Source: Mangrovimonas xylaniphaga
GTDB lineage: Bacteria; Bacteroidota; Bacteroidia; Flavobacteriales; Flavobacteriaceae
Assembly: GCF_001280435.1 (NCBI RefSeq)
Contig: NZ_LBIP01000013.1
Span: 1,116,001 to 1,180,000 of the forward strand
Reading direction: 5' to 3'
Length of the DNA: 64,000 bases
Made by a program: the position numbers and the translations under genes. Positions 45,665 through 55,263 of the stretch are shown one piece after another; the stretch's first letter is position 1, and every line of letters starts with the position of its first letter. The notes beneath the pieces were generated by a model, which was not told the DNA's origin, did no database searches, and saw only the letters and a list, made by a program, of their open reading frames with translations.

Positions 45665-47350
45665 ATGCAACATTTTGGCGACACATTGATACATCCTTTA
45701 AAGGCGGATTCGGGAGTAGACTTACCGGAAAAATTTACATTTCCATTTTACTACCAACCCCATCCCTTATGCATTCAGGCAGCACAGGATTTACAGGCCT
45801 ATTTGGAAAACCAAACCGATTTTGAGCATAATTTTGGTTTAGCTCCAGAAATGCAAGGCTTGGTTATTGGAAAAATGTTTGGAGTGATGGTGGTTAAAAA
45901 TCAACAGGACGAATTGGCTTATCTAGCAGCCTTTTCCGGAAAATTAGCTGAAAGCAATCACCTTAAAGGCTTTGTTCCAACCGTATACGACACCTTAAAC
46001 AAAGAAGGTTTTTACAAAAAAGGAGAAGCCCAGCTTAATGAACTCAACAGAACCATTGAAACCCTTGAAAGTGCCAACGAATTACGAATGGCCAAAGAAC
46101 AGCTAGCTGATAGTAAAAGAAACGCAGAAAAAGAACTTTCAGACTTTAAGGCCATGATGAAGGCCAAAAAGAAAGAACGCAACAAACAACGGGATGAAGC
46201 CAAAGAAGTTTTAAGCGACAGTGAATTTCAAACCCTTTTTGAAAGGTTGAAAACAGAAAGTATCGGGTATCAAATCCAGTTGAAACAACTAAAACAACAT
46301 TTGGAAACCGCCATAAGAGATACCGAACTTAACTTAACCAAAGTCACAGCTCCCATTACCGAGCTAAAAGAACAGCGCGCATCACAATCGGCTTATCTAC
46401 AAAAGCGACTTCATGAACAGTACCGCTTTTTAAATGCCGAAGGCCTTTCAAAAGATTTATTGGACATTTTTAAAAACACATCATCCCCTGTTCCCCCAGC
46501 AGGATCGGGAGAATGTGCCGCTCCAAAGTTGTTTCAATACGCCTATCAAAACCAATTGCAACCTATTGCCATGGCAGAATTTTGGTGGGGTGCGTCACCA
46601 AAATCTGAAGTGCGCAAACACAAACAGTTCTACCCCTCTTGCCGCAGTAAGTGCGAACCCATTTTAGGCCACATGATGCAAGGCTTAAACGTGGAAGACA
46701 ATCCCATTGAACAATCCATAACCTATGACAAGGAATTGGACATTGTATTCGAAGACGAGCATCTTTTATTAGTGAACAAGCCACACGAATTTTTGTCGGT
46801 TCCAGGGAAGACCCAAAACGAATCGGTATTGACAAAAATGAAACAATACCTCCCAAAAGCAAAAGGTCCGCTGTTAGTACATCGTTTAGATATGTCTACG
46901 TCTGGCTTACTATTGGTAGCTAAAAACAAGCGCACCCACAAATTGCTTCAAAGACAGTTTATAGAACGTACCGTAAAAAAACGCTATGTCGCCCTTTTGG
47001 ACGGCGAATTGGCAACCACCGAGGGCACCATAGATTTACCATTACGCGTTGATTTGGACAACAGGCCTCAGCAATTGGTGTGCTATGACCACGGAAAGCC
47101 TGCCAAAACACAGTATGAAGTAGTGTCTGTAGAAAACGGGAAAACCCGTATTCACTTCTACCCAATTACAGGACGCACCCACCAACTACGGGTCCATGCA
47201 GCGCACAGCAAAGGGCTGCAAATTCCAATAGTAGGCGATGATTTATATGGCACCAAAACCGATAGATTACACCTTCATGCCGAACGTTTAACGTTTACGC
47301 ACCCTGTTTCCAAAGAGGTCATGACCATCATTTGCGAAGCGCCTTTTTAA
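45665..47350 (+). CDS. RluA-family pseudouridine synthase with long N-terminal extension
   Basis: A 561-residue protein. The C-terminal 210 residues are a complete RluA-type catalytic domain with HRLD at 406-409 (D409 catalytic), DMSTSGLLLVAKN and GRTHQLRVHAAH. The first 350 residues are unlike standard RluA proteins: a compact domain (about 1-120), a long charged coiled coil (about 125-260, many KE/KR repeats, with KKKERNKQRDEAKEV), then a Cys-containing stretch (ECAAPKL, SCRSKCEPI). No S4 domain is seen. It probably modifies rRNA or tRNA; the extension may bind the ribosome or another RNA. Confidence 0.9.
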   Translation: MQHFGDTLIHPLKADSGVDLPEKFTFPFYYQPHPLCIQAAQDLQAYLENQTDFEHNFGLAPEMQGLVIGKMFGVMVVKNQQDELAYLAAFSGKLAESNHLKGFVPTVYDTLNKEGFYKKGEAQLNELNRTIETLESANELRMAKEQLADSKRNAEKELSDFKAMMKAKKKERNKQRDEAKEVLSDSEFQTLFERLKTESIGYQIQLKQLKQHLETAIRDTELNLTKVTAPITELKEQRASQSAYLQKRLHEQYRFLNAEGLSKDLLDIFKNTSSPVPPAGSGECAAPKLFQYAYQNQLQPIAMAEFWWGASPKSEVRKHKQFYPSCRSKCEPILGHMMQGLNVEDNPIEQSITYDKELDIVFEDEHLLLVNKPHEFLSVPGKTQNESVLTKMKQYLPKAKGPLLVHRLDMSTSGLLLVAKNKRTHKLLQRQFIERTVKKRYVALLDGELATTEGTIDLPLRVDLDNRPQQLVCYDHGKPAKTQYEVVSVENGKTRIHFYPITGRTHQLRVHAAHSKGLQIPIVGDDLYGTKTDRLHLHAERLTFTHPVSKEVMTIICEAPF

Positions 47351-47372
47351 AGTAAGGCATTACTTACTTTTT
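47349..47372 (+). terminator. Terminator overlapping the pseudouridine synthase stop
   Basis: AAAGTAAG and CTTACTTT pair around a 6-nt loop and run into five Ts. The stem begins inside the stop codon. Confidence 0.6.
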
Positions 47373-47405
47373 GAAAAAATTGTATTTTAGACAAAAAAGT
47401 TTCAG

Positions 47406-47756
47406 ATGCCAGTAGACAATCCTTTATTTCTAATTCCGGCCAGCTCAGGAACCATTTTTATGTTACTTGGCTTGGTCATGCTTAAGTTTCCTCCCAAAAC
47501 CATCAACCCTATTTACTGTTACAAGACGGGCAGTTCCATGAAAAATCAGGAACGTTGGGATTTTGCCCAAGTTTACGCCGCAAAAATATTAATGATAGCT
47601 GGAGCCCTTCTTATAGTATTTAGTTTACTGGGATTTGCGTTCGAACCAACACATAAAACGGCTTATGCCTTAGGCAGCGCTGCACTAATTGGCTCAATAA
47701 TTGGCATTCTTCTGAAAGTAGAACATGCTATCAAGCAAAAGTTTGGGAAAAGTTAA
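47406..47756 (+). CDS. SdpI family membrane protein
   Basis: A 116-residue membrane protein with three hydrophobic segments and the SdpI-type motif NPIYCYKTGSSMKNQERWDFAQVYAAK (about 37-63). SdpI in Bacillus gives immunity to a toxin; in other bacteria the domain is of unknown use. No toxin gene is visible nearby. Confidence 0.8.
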   Translation: MPVDNPLFLIPASSGTIFMLLGLVMLKFPPKTINPIYCYKTGSSMKNQERWDFAQVYAAKILMIAGALLIVFSLLGFAFEPTHKTAYALGSAALIGSIIGILLKVEHAIKQKFGKS

Positions 47757-47793
47757 AAAAGGAATTCCCAAACTGCTCAATAAAAATAACACA

Positions 47794-47822
47794 AAACAAA
47801 AAACCACCTTAAATAGGTGGTT
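47794..47822 (-). terminator. Terminator of the CpxP-like gene
   Basis: AACCACCT and AGGTGGTT (47802-47822) flank a 5-nt loop. The minus-strand exit is TTTTGTTTTG, the plus exit has few Ts, so it ends the gene at 47844-48299. Confidence 0.75.
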
Positions 47823-47843
47823 CTTAAAAAATATCAACAACTC

Positions 47844-48299
47844 TTATTTTGTTTCTATTAAAGGCATGGCTGTCTGTAGTTCATTATCTATAGACGTTTG
47901 AACGTAGAGTTCAAATTGGACAAACTTAGCCGCCGTTTTTGCTCCAAATTCCTTCTCATACTTTTTATAATATTTCCACAGGATTTTATCGCTCTGGTCT
48001 CTAATGGAAAATGTTTCCTTGACAATGTCTGCTGCCTGCTCATCGGTAAAGGTTCCATATTGGTAAGCATATTTTTTCAACAGGGCAATTCGTCTATTGG
48101 CCAAATCCTTTCGTTCTTCGGTATAATCATTATAGATTTCCCAAAACTTGGCACTTTGTGATGTTTCCAAATCCAAAAATTCGCCAAGAGCCATTTTCTT
48201 TTCAGAATTGAACAAATCCTTAAAGGCTTCCATTTCTGCATTCTGAGCAAAACTCTGGAAACCAAACAAAAGCATTACAATTAAAATAATCTTTTTCAT
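47844..48299 (-). CDS. Secreted helical protein, Spy/CpxP-like candidate
   Basis: A 151-residue exported protein: signal peptide to about residue 18 (SFAQ), then an all-helical charged mature part with FWEIYNDYTEERKDLANRRIALLKKYA and FTDEQAADIVKETFSIRDQ. The helical, charged layout resembles periplasmic Spy/CpxP-like chaperone or sensor proteins, but the LTxxQ motif is not clear. Single minus-strand gene with its own terminator. Confidence 0.75.
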   Translation of the reverse strand: MKKIILIVMLLFGFQSFAQNAEMEAFKDLFNSEKKMALGEFLDLETSQSAKFWEIYNDYTEERKDLANRRIALLKKYAYQYGTFTDEQAADIVKETFSIRDQSDKILWKYYKKYEKEFGAKTAAKFVQFELYVQTSIDNELQTAMPLIETK

Positions 48300-48584
48300 C
48301 GCTTGTTATGTTTTTAGTTATCTCGATTAGTCTCACGAAGTTATTGCTTTCTTATTAAAAAAACAAAGAAACCAAACACGTAACACAATGAATACCAATT
48401 GATAACAAACAACATAATAGAAACCAATACAGCTTACATTTATATATTCATTCAATTTATGTCCCTCTTTAGCCTTCAAACTGCATTTTGTCGATGAAAT
48501 TTAATCTTCATCTATAATAATTGTTGCAACTAGCATATCTCAATAATTTAAATACACCCAGTAAGCTAAAACAATTTAAATGAA

Positions 48585-49391
48585 ATGGAAACCAACAACC
48601 AACCAGCCACCATTATAAACTTTTGGAAAGAAAATTACACCAAAAACATCGCAATTGATGATACCTTCCGAAATTCGGAGCAACTCATTAAAATTGCCAA
48701 TATTTTTACTCCCGGAGCCAGCTACTATTACATACTCAACCTTAAAACCTTAACCATAGAATACATTTCCCCCAGTGTTGAGAAAATTTTAGGCATCCCA
48801 CCTGAAGAAGTCACCATGGAAAAAATGCTTGAAAAAGTTCAAGAAGACGAATTCCAAAAAATCCTCAAAAAAGAGCAGACCATACAGGACTTCTTCTTCC
48901 GGTTTTTACCAAAAGGGGACATTCTTTCTTATAAAATTATTTTTACTTACAATCGGGTTGATCAATCAGAGCAAATAAAAACCATGATGGTCCAAACTTC
49001 AATCATAGCTCTAAGCGAAGAAATACTCCCGAAACATATTATTAGTATCCATACCGACATTAGTCACCTAAAAGTAAAATCGACAAATGAAGTTTCCTTC
49101 ATCCATTTGGATGGGGAAAAGTCCTATTATAATATTTGTAGCCAATCGGGGTGCTTTTGCCCCAACAACTCTATTGACAAGAAAAAGGATTGGATAGAAT
49201 GCATCACCAAACGCGAAAAGGAAATCATACAGCATTTGGCAAAAGGAGAAAGCACCAAAACCATTGCCAATTTGTTACACATCTCTGCCGAAACTGTAAA
49301 AACCCACAGAAGGAATATTGCCTTAAAGTCTGGCGCAAGTAATACTGTAGAATTGATTAGCCAGTGCATAAATGCCGGGATGATAGTTTAA
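48585..49391 (+). CDS. LuxR-type regulator with PAS-like sensor domain
   Basis: A 268-residue transcription factor. N-terminal about 35-160 has a PAS-like pattern (SYYYILNLKTLTIEYISPSVEKILGIPPEEV). The C-terminal HTH of the LuxR/NarL class (about 203-265) has ITKREKEIIQHLAKGESTKTIANLLHISAETVKTHRRNI, intact. No receiver domain. No adjacent sensor gene. It probably senses a small ligand or redox cue. A 285-bp region upstream (48300-48584) shows no clear promoter. Confidence 0.9.
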   Translation: METNNQPATIINFWKENYTKNIAIDDTFRNSEQLIKIANIFTPGASYYYILNLKTLTIEYISPSVEKILGIPPEEVTMEKMLEKVQEDEFQKILKKEQTIQDFFFRFLPKGDILSYKIIFTYNRVDQSEQIKTMMVQTSIIALSEEILPKHIISIHTDISHLKVKSTNEVSFIHLDGEKSYYNICSQSGCFCPNNSIDKKKDWIECITKREKEIIQHLAKGESTKTIANLLHISAETVKTHRRNIALKSGASNTVELISQCINAGMIV

Positions 49392-49438
49392 TTGAATATA
49401 AAGATGCTGTGTTTCATTAAAAAAGTTAAAGTACGGAA

Positions 49439-50212
49439 ATGGTGAAATTCTATAGAAAAATTAGACAACAACTACTATCGGATGGTAAAACTGGAAAGTA
49501 TTTCAAATATGCTATTGGAGAAATAATATTAGTTGTAATTGGTATTTTGATTGCTGTAAAAGTTAATGGATGGGTCAATACCTCAAAATTAAAAAAGGCC
49601 AACAGAGAGTACTTGGAAAAGATGATAAACGAACTTGAGCTTAATAAAAAACGTATGTCAATGCTATCCAATCACGAACCTACGGAAGAAAGCCCTTATG
49701 TTGGTTTGGAGGAGGCTATCAAAAACTGTGATTCTTTACTAAAAAAAACCTATAACGGACTAGCAGAAGATGATATACTCTTTTATATTAATAATCCAAT
49801 TTCAGCTGGGGGCTCATATTTAAACTTGTATAGAAGTGTTTATGATGAACTATTAAATACTGGAAAGCTGTACACCATAGGTTCGGAATCTATTGAAACA
49901 GCTATTAAGGATTATTATTTACGTTGCGAACGGGAAGATTTATATAACAAAGCCAATACTGAATCCATTAAAGAGGGATTTCGTTTAATGGAAAACTCTT
50001 TAACCAAGTTAATTCAAGATTACATTCGGGATAACCAAAATTTTAATATCTCCAACTACCCATGGTATTTTGACAAAAAAAGCAATGAATACCAAAATCT
50101 TCAAATTGCTTTAGGAAAAATTCTAAGAGGACAAAAAACCAACCTAATTAAAATTCAACAAATACACCAATTTTCAGATTCATTAATTGTGAATATCAAT
50201 AAAGAACTGTAG
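49439..50212 (+). CDS. DUF6090 family membrane-anchored protein
   Basis: A 257-residue protein with the conserved N-terminal pattern FYRKIRQQLLSDGKTGKYFKYAIGEIILVVIGILIAVKVNGW: a basic start, then one transmembrane helix (about 29-46), then a mostly helical soluble domain. Function unknown. Members often occur in several copies in flavobacterial genomes. The gene follows the LuxR regulator by 47 bp and is visibly more A/T-rich than its neighbours, which may point to recent transfer. Confidence 0.83.
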   Translation: MVKFYRKIRQQLLSDGKTGKYFKYAIGEIILVVIGILIAVKVNGWVNTSKLKKANREYLEKMINELELNKKRMSMLSNHEPTEESPYVGLEEAIKNCDSLLKKTYNGLAEDDILFYINNPISAGGSYLNLYRSVYDELLNTGKLYTIGSESIETAIKDYYLRCEREDLYNKANTESIKEGFRLMENSLTKLIQDYIRDNQNFNISNYPWYFDKKSNEYQNLQIALGKILRGQKTNLIKIQQIHQFSDSLIVNINKEL

Positions 50213-50472
50213 TAAATACTATTTTCGAAAGAACAGACACGCTACAACACCATGTATAATTCATGACTTCAAATTTTCCTCACGTAAAACCCTCGCAATT
50301 TTTCCGTTTTGTTTTCTTAACCTGATCACCAACTAAAATCAACTAACTATTTACCAACAATATATAATCGCTCTAAACCAAAATTAAAGTAAATTTATCC
50401 TATAACTATCTCTTATAAAACGGCTCTCCGCCTTTGCAAAAAAAACGACCCAAGAGCATTGATATTTTAATT

Positions 50473-52677
50473 ATGCCAAAGCTACATATTGAAATAAAAG
50501 AAATTAGACATGCTAGGAAGGCTCGTAGAATTGAGGAAATTTTAAGAAAGAAAATTGATGTCAATTTTGTGTCTGTTTCAGCTTCGGGAATTGTCCAATT
50601 AGAATGGGATAACAAAAATAGCCAGACCAATCAATCCTCCATCATTCAATCCATAGAGAAATTAGGGTTTAAAATCGGGCAGATTCATAGTGACTTCATA
50701 AAAAATGAATCGACTGAGCATCACGAAATTTCATCAAAACTGCTATTTTTTGGCGAAAACACCGAATTATATTTTGCTATAATCAGTGGTGTACTCTGGC
50801 TATTAGGGTTGGTCATTTCCCTGTTTTTTAACACTGTCCAAAGTATACCCACCACCCTTTTTGTTATCAGTTGTTTTTGGGGTGGTTTTTTCACCTTCAT
50901 CACGGCCGGAAGAGATTTGTTGAAAGGACATTTTGAAATAGATTTTCTCATGCTTTTTGCTGCAATAGGCGCAGCGGCCTTAGGCAAATGGGGCGAAGGG
51001 GCGCTACTGCTATTTTTATTCAGTTTGGGCCATGCCTTGGAACACTATGCCATGAAGAAAGCTAGAAAATCTATCCAAGCCCTCTCCGATTTAACACCCC
51101 CCGTAGCTTTGGTCAAAAGAGATAATAATGTGGTAGAAGTAAGGGTTGAACAATTAATGATAGGAGATATTATCGTGGTCAAGCCCAACACCAAAATTGC
51201 AGCCGATGGTGTAATAACAAAAGGAACAAGTGCCGTCAACCAAGCACCAATTACAGGGGAAAGTCTTCCTATTGACAAACGTCCCAGCCTACAATGGATA
51301 AATGAAAATGACATAAATAAGTTAACGCCTGAAAATCGCGTATTTGCAGGTACAATAAATGGCAGTGGCGTCTTGGAAGTGAAAGTTTTAAAGCAAGCAA
51401 AAGACAGTACCCTATCCAGATTGATCACTTTAGTAAAAGAGGCCGAAACTCAAAAATCCCCAACACAGCATTTAACAGACAAGTTTGAAAAATATTATGT
51501 ACCCATAGTTTTAATAGTGGTGATTTTACTATTGCTTGCATTTTTAATCATTGACGAAACCTTTCAGCAAAGTTTTTACAGGGCCATGTCAGTATTAATT
51601 GCCGCTTCGCCATGTGCGCTAGCCATCTCCACACCAAGTGCAGTTTTGGCTGGAATAGCAAGAGCCGCTCGACAAGGCGTTTTGATAAAAGGTGGGCGAC
51701 CATTAGAAGACTTAGGCGCACTGAGTGCCATTGCTTTTGATAAAACAGGAACTTTGACGGAAGGCAAACCTAAACTGACCAACGCGCTTCCTTATGGAAA
51801 AACTACCAAAGAACACCTATTGAAGGCTGCCATTGCCGTAGAGGCATTGAGCGACCATCCATTGGCAGCAGCTATTGTGGAAGGTGGAAAGAAAGAATTA
51901 GGAGCAACAGACATTTCCGAAGCTGAAAATCTACAAGCCTTGGTAGCAAGAGGCATTAAAGCCTTTTGGCTAGGTTCCGTTATTCATATAGGAAATAGGC
52001 GGCTCTTAACAGAAATCACAGGTGAAAAAATTCCATCTGAAATTGACAGAAACATGTCAAAGTTCGAGTCCGAGGGGCATACCGCCATGATTGTTCATCA
52101 AGACAAAGACTATTTAGGGATCATATCAGTGATGGACGTGGCCCGCCCAGAAGCCATAGAGACGCTTTCAGCCTTAAAAGAACTTGGCATTAAAAGAATG
52201 ATAATGTTAACAGGAGACAATCAAAAGGTTGCGGATGCCATTGCCAAAAACATAGGTATTACGGATCCTTTAGGTAGCCTGCTCCCAGAAGATAAAGTAA
52301 CGGCCATTGAAAAATTAAAAGAGGAAGAAAAAGGCAGTGTCGCTATGGTGGGAGACGGTGTCAACGACGCTCCTGCCATGGCAAAAAGCACGGTAGGAAT
52401 CGCAATGGGAGCAGCTGGTTCAGACGTGGCTTTGGAAACTGCAGACATCGCTTTAATGGCAGATAAACTGAACAACCTCCCTTTTGCCATTGGACTTAGT
52501 CGAAAAGCGAAGAAAATTATAAAGCAAAACCTGATTATAAGCCTAGGAATGGTTGCGATACTTGTACCATTAACGATATTGGGCATGGTGGACCTTGGTC
52601 CTGCCGTTATAGGTCATGAAGGTTCAACATTAGTGGTCGTTCTAAATGCCTTACGGTTGTTGAAGTATGAAATTTAA
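50473..52677 (+). CDS. Heavy-metal P-type ATPase, P1B-4 subgroup
   Basis: Metal-exporting ATPase of 734 residues from the ATG at 50473; a longer frame would need TTG at 50434. Motifs: TM6 metal site S379-P380-C381, phosphorylation site D423 in DKTGTLTEG, TGES actuator loop (ITGESLP), GDGVND hinge, and HEGST from H715 near the C-terminus. SPC plus HEGST defines the P1B-4 subgroup, linked to cobalt, zinc or ferrous iron export. The N-terminal 90 residues look like a degraded HMA fold without CxxC. No metal regulator is adjacent. Convergent with tRNA-Leu. Confidence 0.93.
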   Translation: MPKLHIEIKEIRHARKARRIEEILRKKIDVNFVSVSASGIVQLEWDNKNSQTNQSSIIQSIEKLGFKIGQIHSDFIKNESTEHHEISSKLLFFGENTELYFAIISGVLWLLGLVISLFFNTVQSIPTTLFVISCFWGGFFTFITAGRDLLKGHFEIDFLMLFAAIGAAALGKWGEGALLLFLFSLGHALEHYAMKKARKSIQALSDLTPPVALVKRDNNVVEVRVEQLMIGDIIVVKPNTKIAADGVITKGTSAVNQAPITGESLPIDKRPSLQWINENDINKLTPENRVFAGTINGSGVLEVKVLKQAKDSTLSRLITLVKEAETQKSPTQHLTDKFEKYYVPIVLIVVILLLLAFLIIDETFQQSFYRAMSVLIAASPCALAISTPSAVLAGIARAARQGVLIKGGRPLEDLGALSAIAFDKTGTLTEGKPKLTNALPYGKTTKEHLLKAAIAVEALSDHPLAAAIVEGGKKELGATDISEAENLQALVARGIKAFWLGSVIHIGNRRLLTEITGEKIPSEIDRNMSKFESEGHTAMIVHQDKDYLGIISVMDVARPEAIETLSALKELGIKRMIMLTGDNQKVADAIAKNIGITDPLGSLLPEDKVTAIEKLKEEEKGSVAMVGDGVNDAPAMAKSTVGIAMGAAGSDVALETADIALMADKLNNLPFAIGLSRKAKKIIKQNLIISLGMVAILVPLTILGMVDLGPAVIGHEGSTLVVVLNALRLLKYEI

Positions 52678-52724
52678 ATCGTATTACACAAAAAAAGGAA
52701 GACAGCGTATAACAAAGACTAAAA

Positions 52725-52757
52725 AACAAAACCCGATTAATCTAAGATTAACCGGGT
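52725..52757 (-). terminator. Terminator of the tRNA-Leu gene
   Basis: ACCCGATTAATC and GATTAACCGGGT pair with one mismatch (52731-52757). The minus-strand exit is TTTTGTTTTTT. It lies 6 bp past the tRNA 3' end. Confidence 0.75.
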
Positions 52758-52762
52758 CTTTG

Positions 52763-52844
52763 TACCTTGGGTGGGAATCGAACCCACACTTCCGAAGAAA
52801 CTGGATTTTGAATCCAGCGCGTCTACCAATTCCGCCACCAAGGC
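52763..52844 (-). tRNA. tRNA-Leu (anticodon CAA)
   Basis: On the minus strand the 82-nt sequence folds as a cloverleaf: acceptor GCCTTGG with CCAAGGT (first pair G-T), D arm with GGCGGAATTGGTAGAC, anticodon stem CTGGA/TCCAG with loop TTCAAAA, giving anticodon CAA, a long variable arm (TTCTTCGGAAG) as in Leu tRNAs, and T arm GTGGGTTCGATTCCCAC. The 3' CCA is not encoded. Confidence 0.95.
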
Positions 52845-52932
52845 TTGAAATCGGATTGCAAAATTATAAATTATTTTCATTCTCACAAGAAAAATTTGCA
52901 ACTTTTATTCTTTTAGACTTAAAATAAATTCC

Positions 52933-52940
52933 TAAATTTG
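52933..52940 (+). promoter_or_regulatory. prs promoter -7 element
   Basis: TAAATTTG, perfect TAnnTTTG, 52 nt before the prs ATG, giving a leader of about 45 nt. It likely also drives rplY. Confidence 0.55.
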
Positions 52941-52992
52941 CACCTCATTTAACAAACCGAATTTTAATTCGTTACAAAACAAACATTTACCA

Positions 52993-53934
52993 ATGCCTAA
53001 TGTAGCTACAGAAGCCAAAATTTTTACCTGCACACAAAGCAGGGAGCTCGCTGAAAAAATTGCAGAGAACTTTGGTGTTAAATTGGGGAACGTGATTACC
53101 TCAACTTATAGCGACGGAGAGTTCCAGCCTTCATATGAAGAGTCTATTAGAGGAACTCGCATTTTCATTATTGGATCTACTCACCCGGGACCTCAAAACC
53201 TAATGGAAATGTTATTGATGATTGATGCTGCCAAGCGTGCTTCTGCAAGACACATTACAGCGGTATTGCCTTATTTTGGATGGGCTAGACAGGACCGTAA
53301 GGACAAACCTAGAGTGCCGATTGCTGCAAAATTGGTCGCAAAAATGTTGGAAGCAGCAGGGGCAACCCGTATCATCACTATGGATTTGCACGCTGATCAA
53401 ATACAAGGGTTCTTCGAAAAACCGGTAGACCATTTGTTTGCATCCACAATCTTTTTACCTTATTTGGAAAGCTTAAACTTAGATAACTTAACTATTGCAT
53501 CTCCTGACATGGGAGGTTCTAAAAGAGCTTACGCCTATTCCAAAGCATTAGGTAGCGATGTGGTTATCTGTTACAAGCAACGTGCAAAAGCCAACCTCAT
53601 TTCACACATGGAACTTATTGGCGACGTAACTGGTAAAAATGTGGTTTTGGTAGATGATATGGTGGATACTGCAGGAACTTTGACCAAAGCAGCCGATTTG
53701 ATGATAGAGAGAGGTGCATTGAGCGTTCGTGCTATCTGTACACACCCTATCTTATCTGGTAGCGCTTACGAGCGTTTGGAAAATTCCAAATTGGAAGAGT
53801 TGATCGTTACAGACTCTATTCCTTTAAAACAAGAAAGCAAAAAGATTCGCGTATTGACTTGCGCCGAACTATTTGCCGATGTAATGCACAACGTGCACTA
53901 CAACAAATCAATTAGTAATAAATTTTTAATTTAA
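52993..53934 (+). CDS. prs: Ribose-phosphate pyrophosphokinase
   Basis: Makes PRPP from ribose 5-phosphate and ATP, for purine, pyrimidine, NAD and His synthesis. 313 residues with class I features: YSDGEFQPSYEESIRG near the start, the flexible loop WARQDRKDKPR (about 97-107), MDLHADQIQGFF (about 132-143) and the PRPP-binding motif VVLVDDMVDTAGTL (about 217-230). Cotranscribed with rplY, 12 bp apart, a common arrangement. Confidence 0.96.
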   Translation: MPNVATEAKIFTCTQSRELAEKIAENFGVKLGNVITSTYSDGEFQPSYEESIRGTRIFIIGSTHPGPQNLMEMLLMIDAAKRASARHITAVLPYFGWARQDRKDKPRVPIAAKLVAKMLEAAGATRIITMDLHADQIQGFFEKPVDHLFASTIFLPYLESLNLDNLTIASPDMGGSKRAYAYSKALGSDVVICYKQRAKANLISHMELIGDVTGKNVVLVDDMVDTAGTLTKAADLMIERGALSVRAICTHPILSGSAYERLENSKLEELIVTDSIPLKQESKKIRVLTCAELFADVMHNVHYNKSISNKFLI

Positions 53935-53946
53935 TATAAACAACAA

Positions 53947-54558
53947 ATGAAATCAATTACAATCAATGGATCTCAAAGAGAAAGCGTGGGCAAAAAGGCA
54001 ACGAAAGCCCTACGTAATGCTGGACAGGTTCCTTGCGTATTATACGGAGGAGACAAGCCAGTTCATTTCTCAGCACCTGAATTAGCATTCTCTAAACTGG
54101 TTTATACGCCTGATGCGCATACCGTTGTGATTGCTTTGGAAAATGGCGACACTTTCAACGCCGTAATGCAGGACATCCAATTTCACCCTGTAACCGATAA
54201 AATCCTTCACATCGATTTCTATCAGTTATTCGAGGACAAAGAAATCACTATGGATATTCCAGTACACATTATCGGTACTTCTAGAGGGGTATTGAATGGT
54301 GGTGTATTACGTAAAAACAAGCGTAAACTTAGAGTTAAGGCTCTTCCTGCTAACTTGCCAGATTTCGTAGAGGCAGACATTACTCCTTTGAGAATTGGAA
54401 GCAAGCTTTACATTACAGCTTTAGAAAACGAAGCTTACAAATTCTTACACCCAGACAACACTGTAGTATGTCAAGTAAGACGTTCTAGAGCAGCAATGAA
54501 TGTATCTGACGATGATGAAGATCTAGATGAAGACGATGCAGCAGAAGCACAAGAATAG
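53947..54558 (+). CDS. rplY: 50S ribosomal protein L25 (general stress protein Ctc form)
   Basis: 5S rRNA-binding ribosomal protein, 203 residues, the long CTC/TL5 form with an N-terminal L25 domain (about 1-90; [34 protein letters not shown]) and a C-terminal beta domain (about 95-185). It ends in a strongly acidic tail ([16 protein letters not shown]). It follows prs in the same transcript. Confidence 0.95.
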   Translation: MKSITINGSQRESVGKKATKALRNAGQVPCVLYGGDKPVHFSAPELAFSKLVYTPDAHTVVIALENGDTFNAVMQDIQFHPVTDKILHIDFYQLFEDKEITMDIPVHIIGTSRGVLNGGVLRKNKRKLRVKALPANLPDFVEADITPLRIGSKLYITALENEAYKFLHPDNTVVCQVRRSRAAMNVSDDDEDLDEDDAAEAQE

Positions 54559-54576
54559 ATTTTAAATCTTATATTC

Positions 54577-54608
54577 AAAAAGCATCTCCATTTGTGGGAT
54601 GCTTTTTT
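54577..54608 (+). terminator. Terminator after rplY
   Basis: AAAAAGCATC and GATGCTTTTT with a bulged inner stem (CCA/TGG) around TTTG, followed by Ts. Confidence 0.88.
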
Positions 54609-54630
54609 ATTTTTACACAAACAATCAGGT

Positions 54631-55263
54631 ATGTGTAAGAAGTTTTTTAATTTCTTTAAAAGAACCCCTTCGGTTAAAAACAAAGACATTCACCCCATGA
54701 AAAAATTTCTTATTGTAGGCTTAGGAAACATAGGAGAAAAATACGCCGAAACCCGGCACAATATCGGCTTTAAGGTATTGGATTTTTTAGCTAAAAAGGA
54801 AGCCCTAACATTCGAAACCCAAAAATTGGGAGATATCGCTATTTACAAATTAAAAGGAAGACAATTTATTTTGCTAAAGCCGAATACCTACATGAACCTA
54901 AGCGGAAAAGCAGTTCAGTATTGGCTTTCCAAGGAAAACATTCCATTGGAAAACCTTTTGGTAATAACAGATGATTTGAATCTTCCTTTTGGCTCTATTC
55001 GCTTAAAAACCAAAGGAAGCGATGGCGGCCACAATGGATTAAAGGACATTCAAGACAAATTGCAAACTACCAATTACAACCGCTTTAGGTTCGGTATAAG
55101 CGATGCTTTCGCCAAAGGGAGACAAGTAGACTATGTTTTGGGAGAATGGACTCCCGAGGAAACCGAAAAGCTTCCGGAACGCTTAGAAAAATCCACAGAA
55201 TTGATCACCTCTTTTGGATTGGCAGGCGTAAACAACACCATGAACACCTTCAACGGGAAATAA
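54631..55263 (+). CDS. pth: Peptidyl-tRNA hydrolase
   Basis: Releases peptides from peptidyl-tRNA dropped by stalled ribosomes. The core GLGNIGEKYAETRHNIGF has the catalytic His in TRHN and the Asn in PNTYMNLSG; DDLNLPFG and GSDGGHNGLK complete the site. The ATG at 54697 gives 188 residues, the usual size. The ATG at 54631 adds 22 residues, basic and Phe-rich (CKKFFNFFKRTPS); I give the longer form because a TATTTTAC -7-like element precedes it and related flavobacterial proteins seem to have such a leader, but 54697 is equally possible. Confidence 0.93.
   Translation: MCKKFFNFFKRTPSVKNKDIHPMKKFLIVGLGNIGEKYAETRHNIGFKVLDFLAKKEALTFETQKLGDIAIYKLKGRQFILLKPNTYMNLSGKAVQYWLSKENIPLENLLVITDDLNLPFGSIRLKTKGSDGGHNGLKDIQDKLQTTNYNRFRFGISDAFAKGRQVDYVLGEWTPEETEKLPERLEKSTELITSFGLAGVNNTMNTFNGK

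Noticed and set aside
47406-47756. SdpI-like gene as immunity part of a toxin system
   Set aside because: No toxin-like gene is next to it, and SdpI-domain proteins are common without one.
52667-52927. An 86-codon plus-strand frame after the metal ATPase
   Set aside because: It runs through tRNA-Leu in antisense and its terminator; the peptide is a translation of the tRNA complement.
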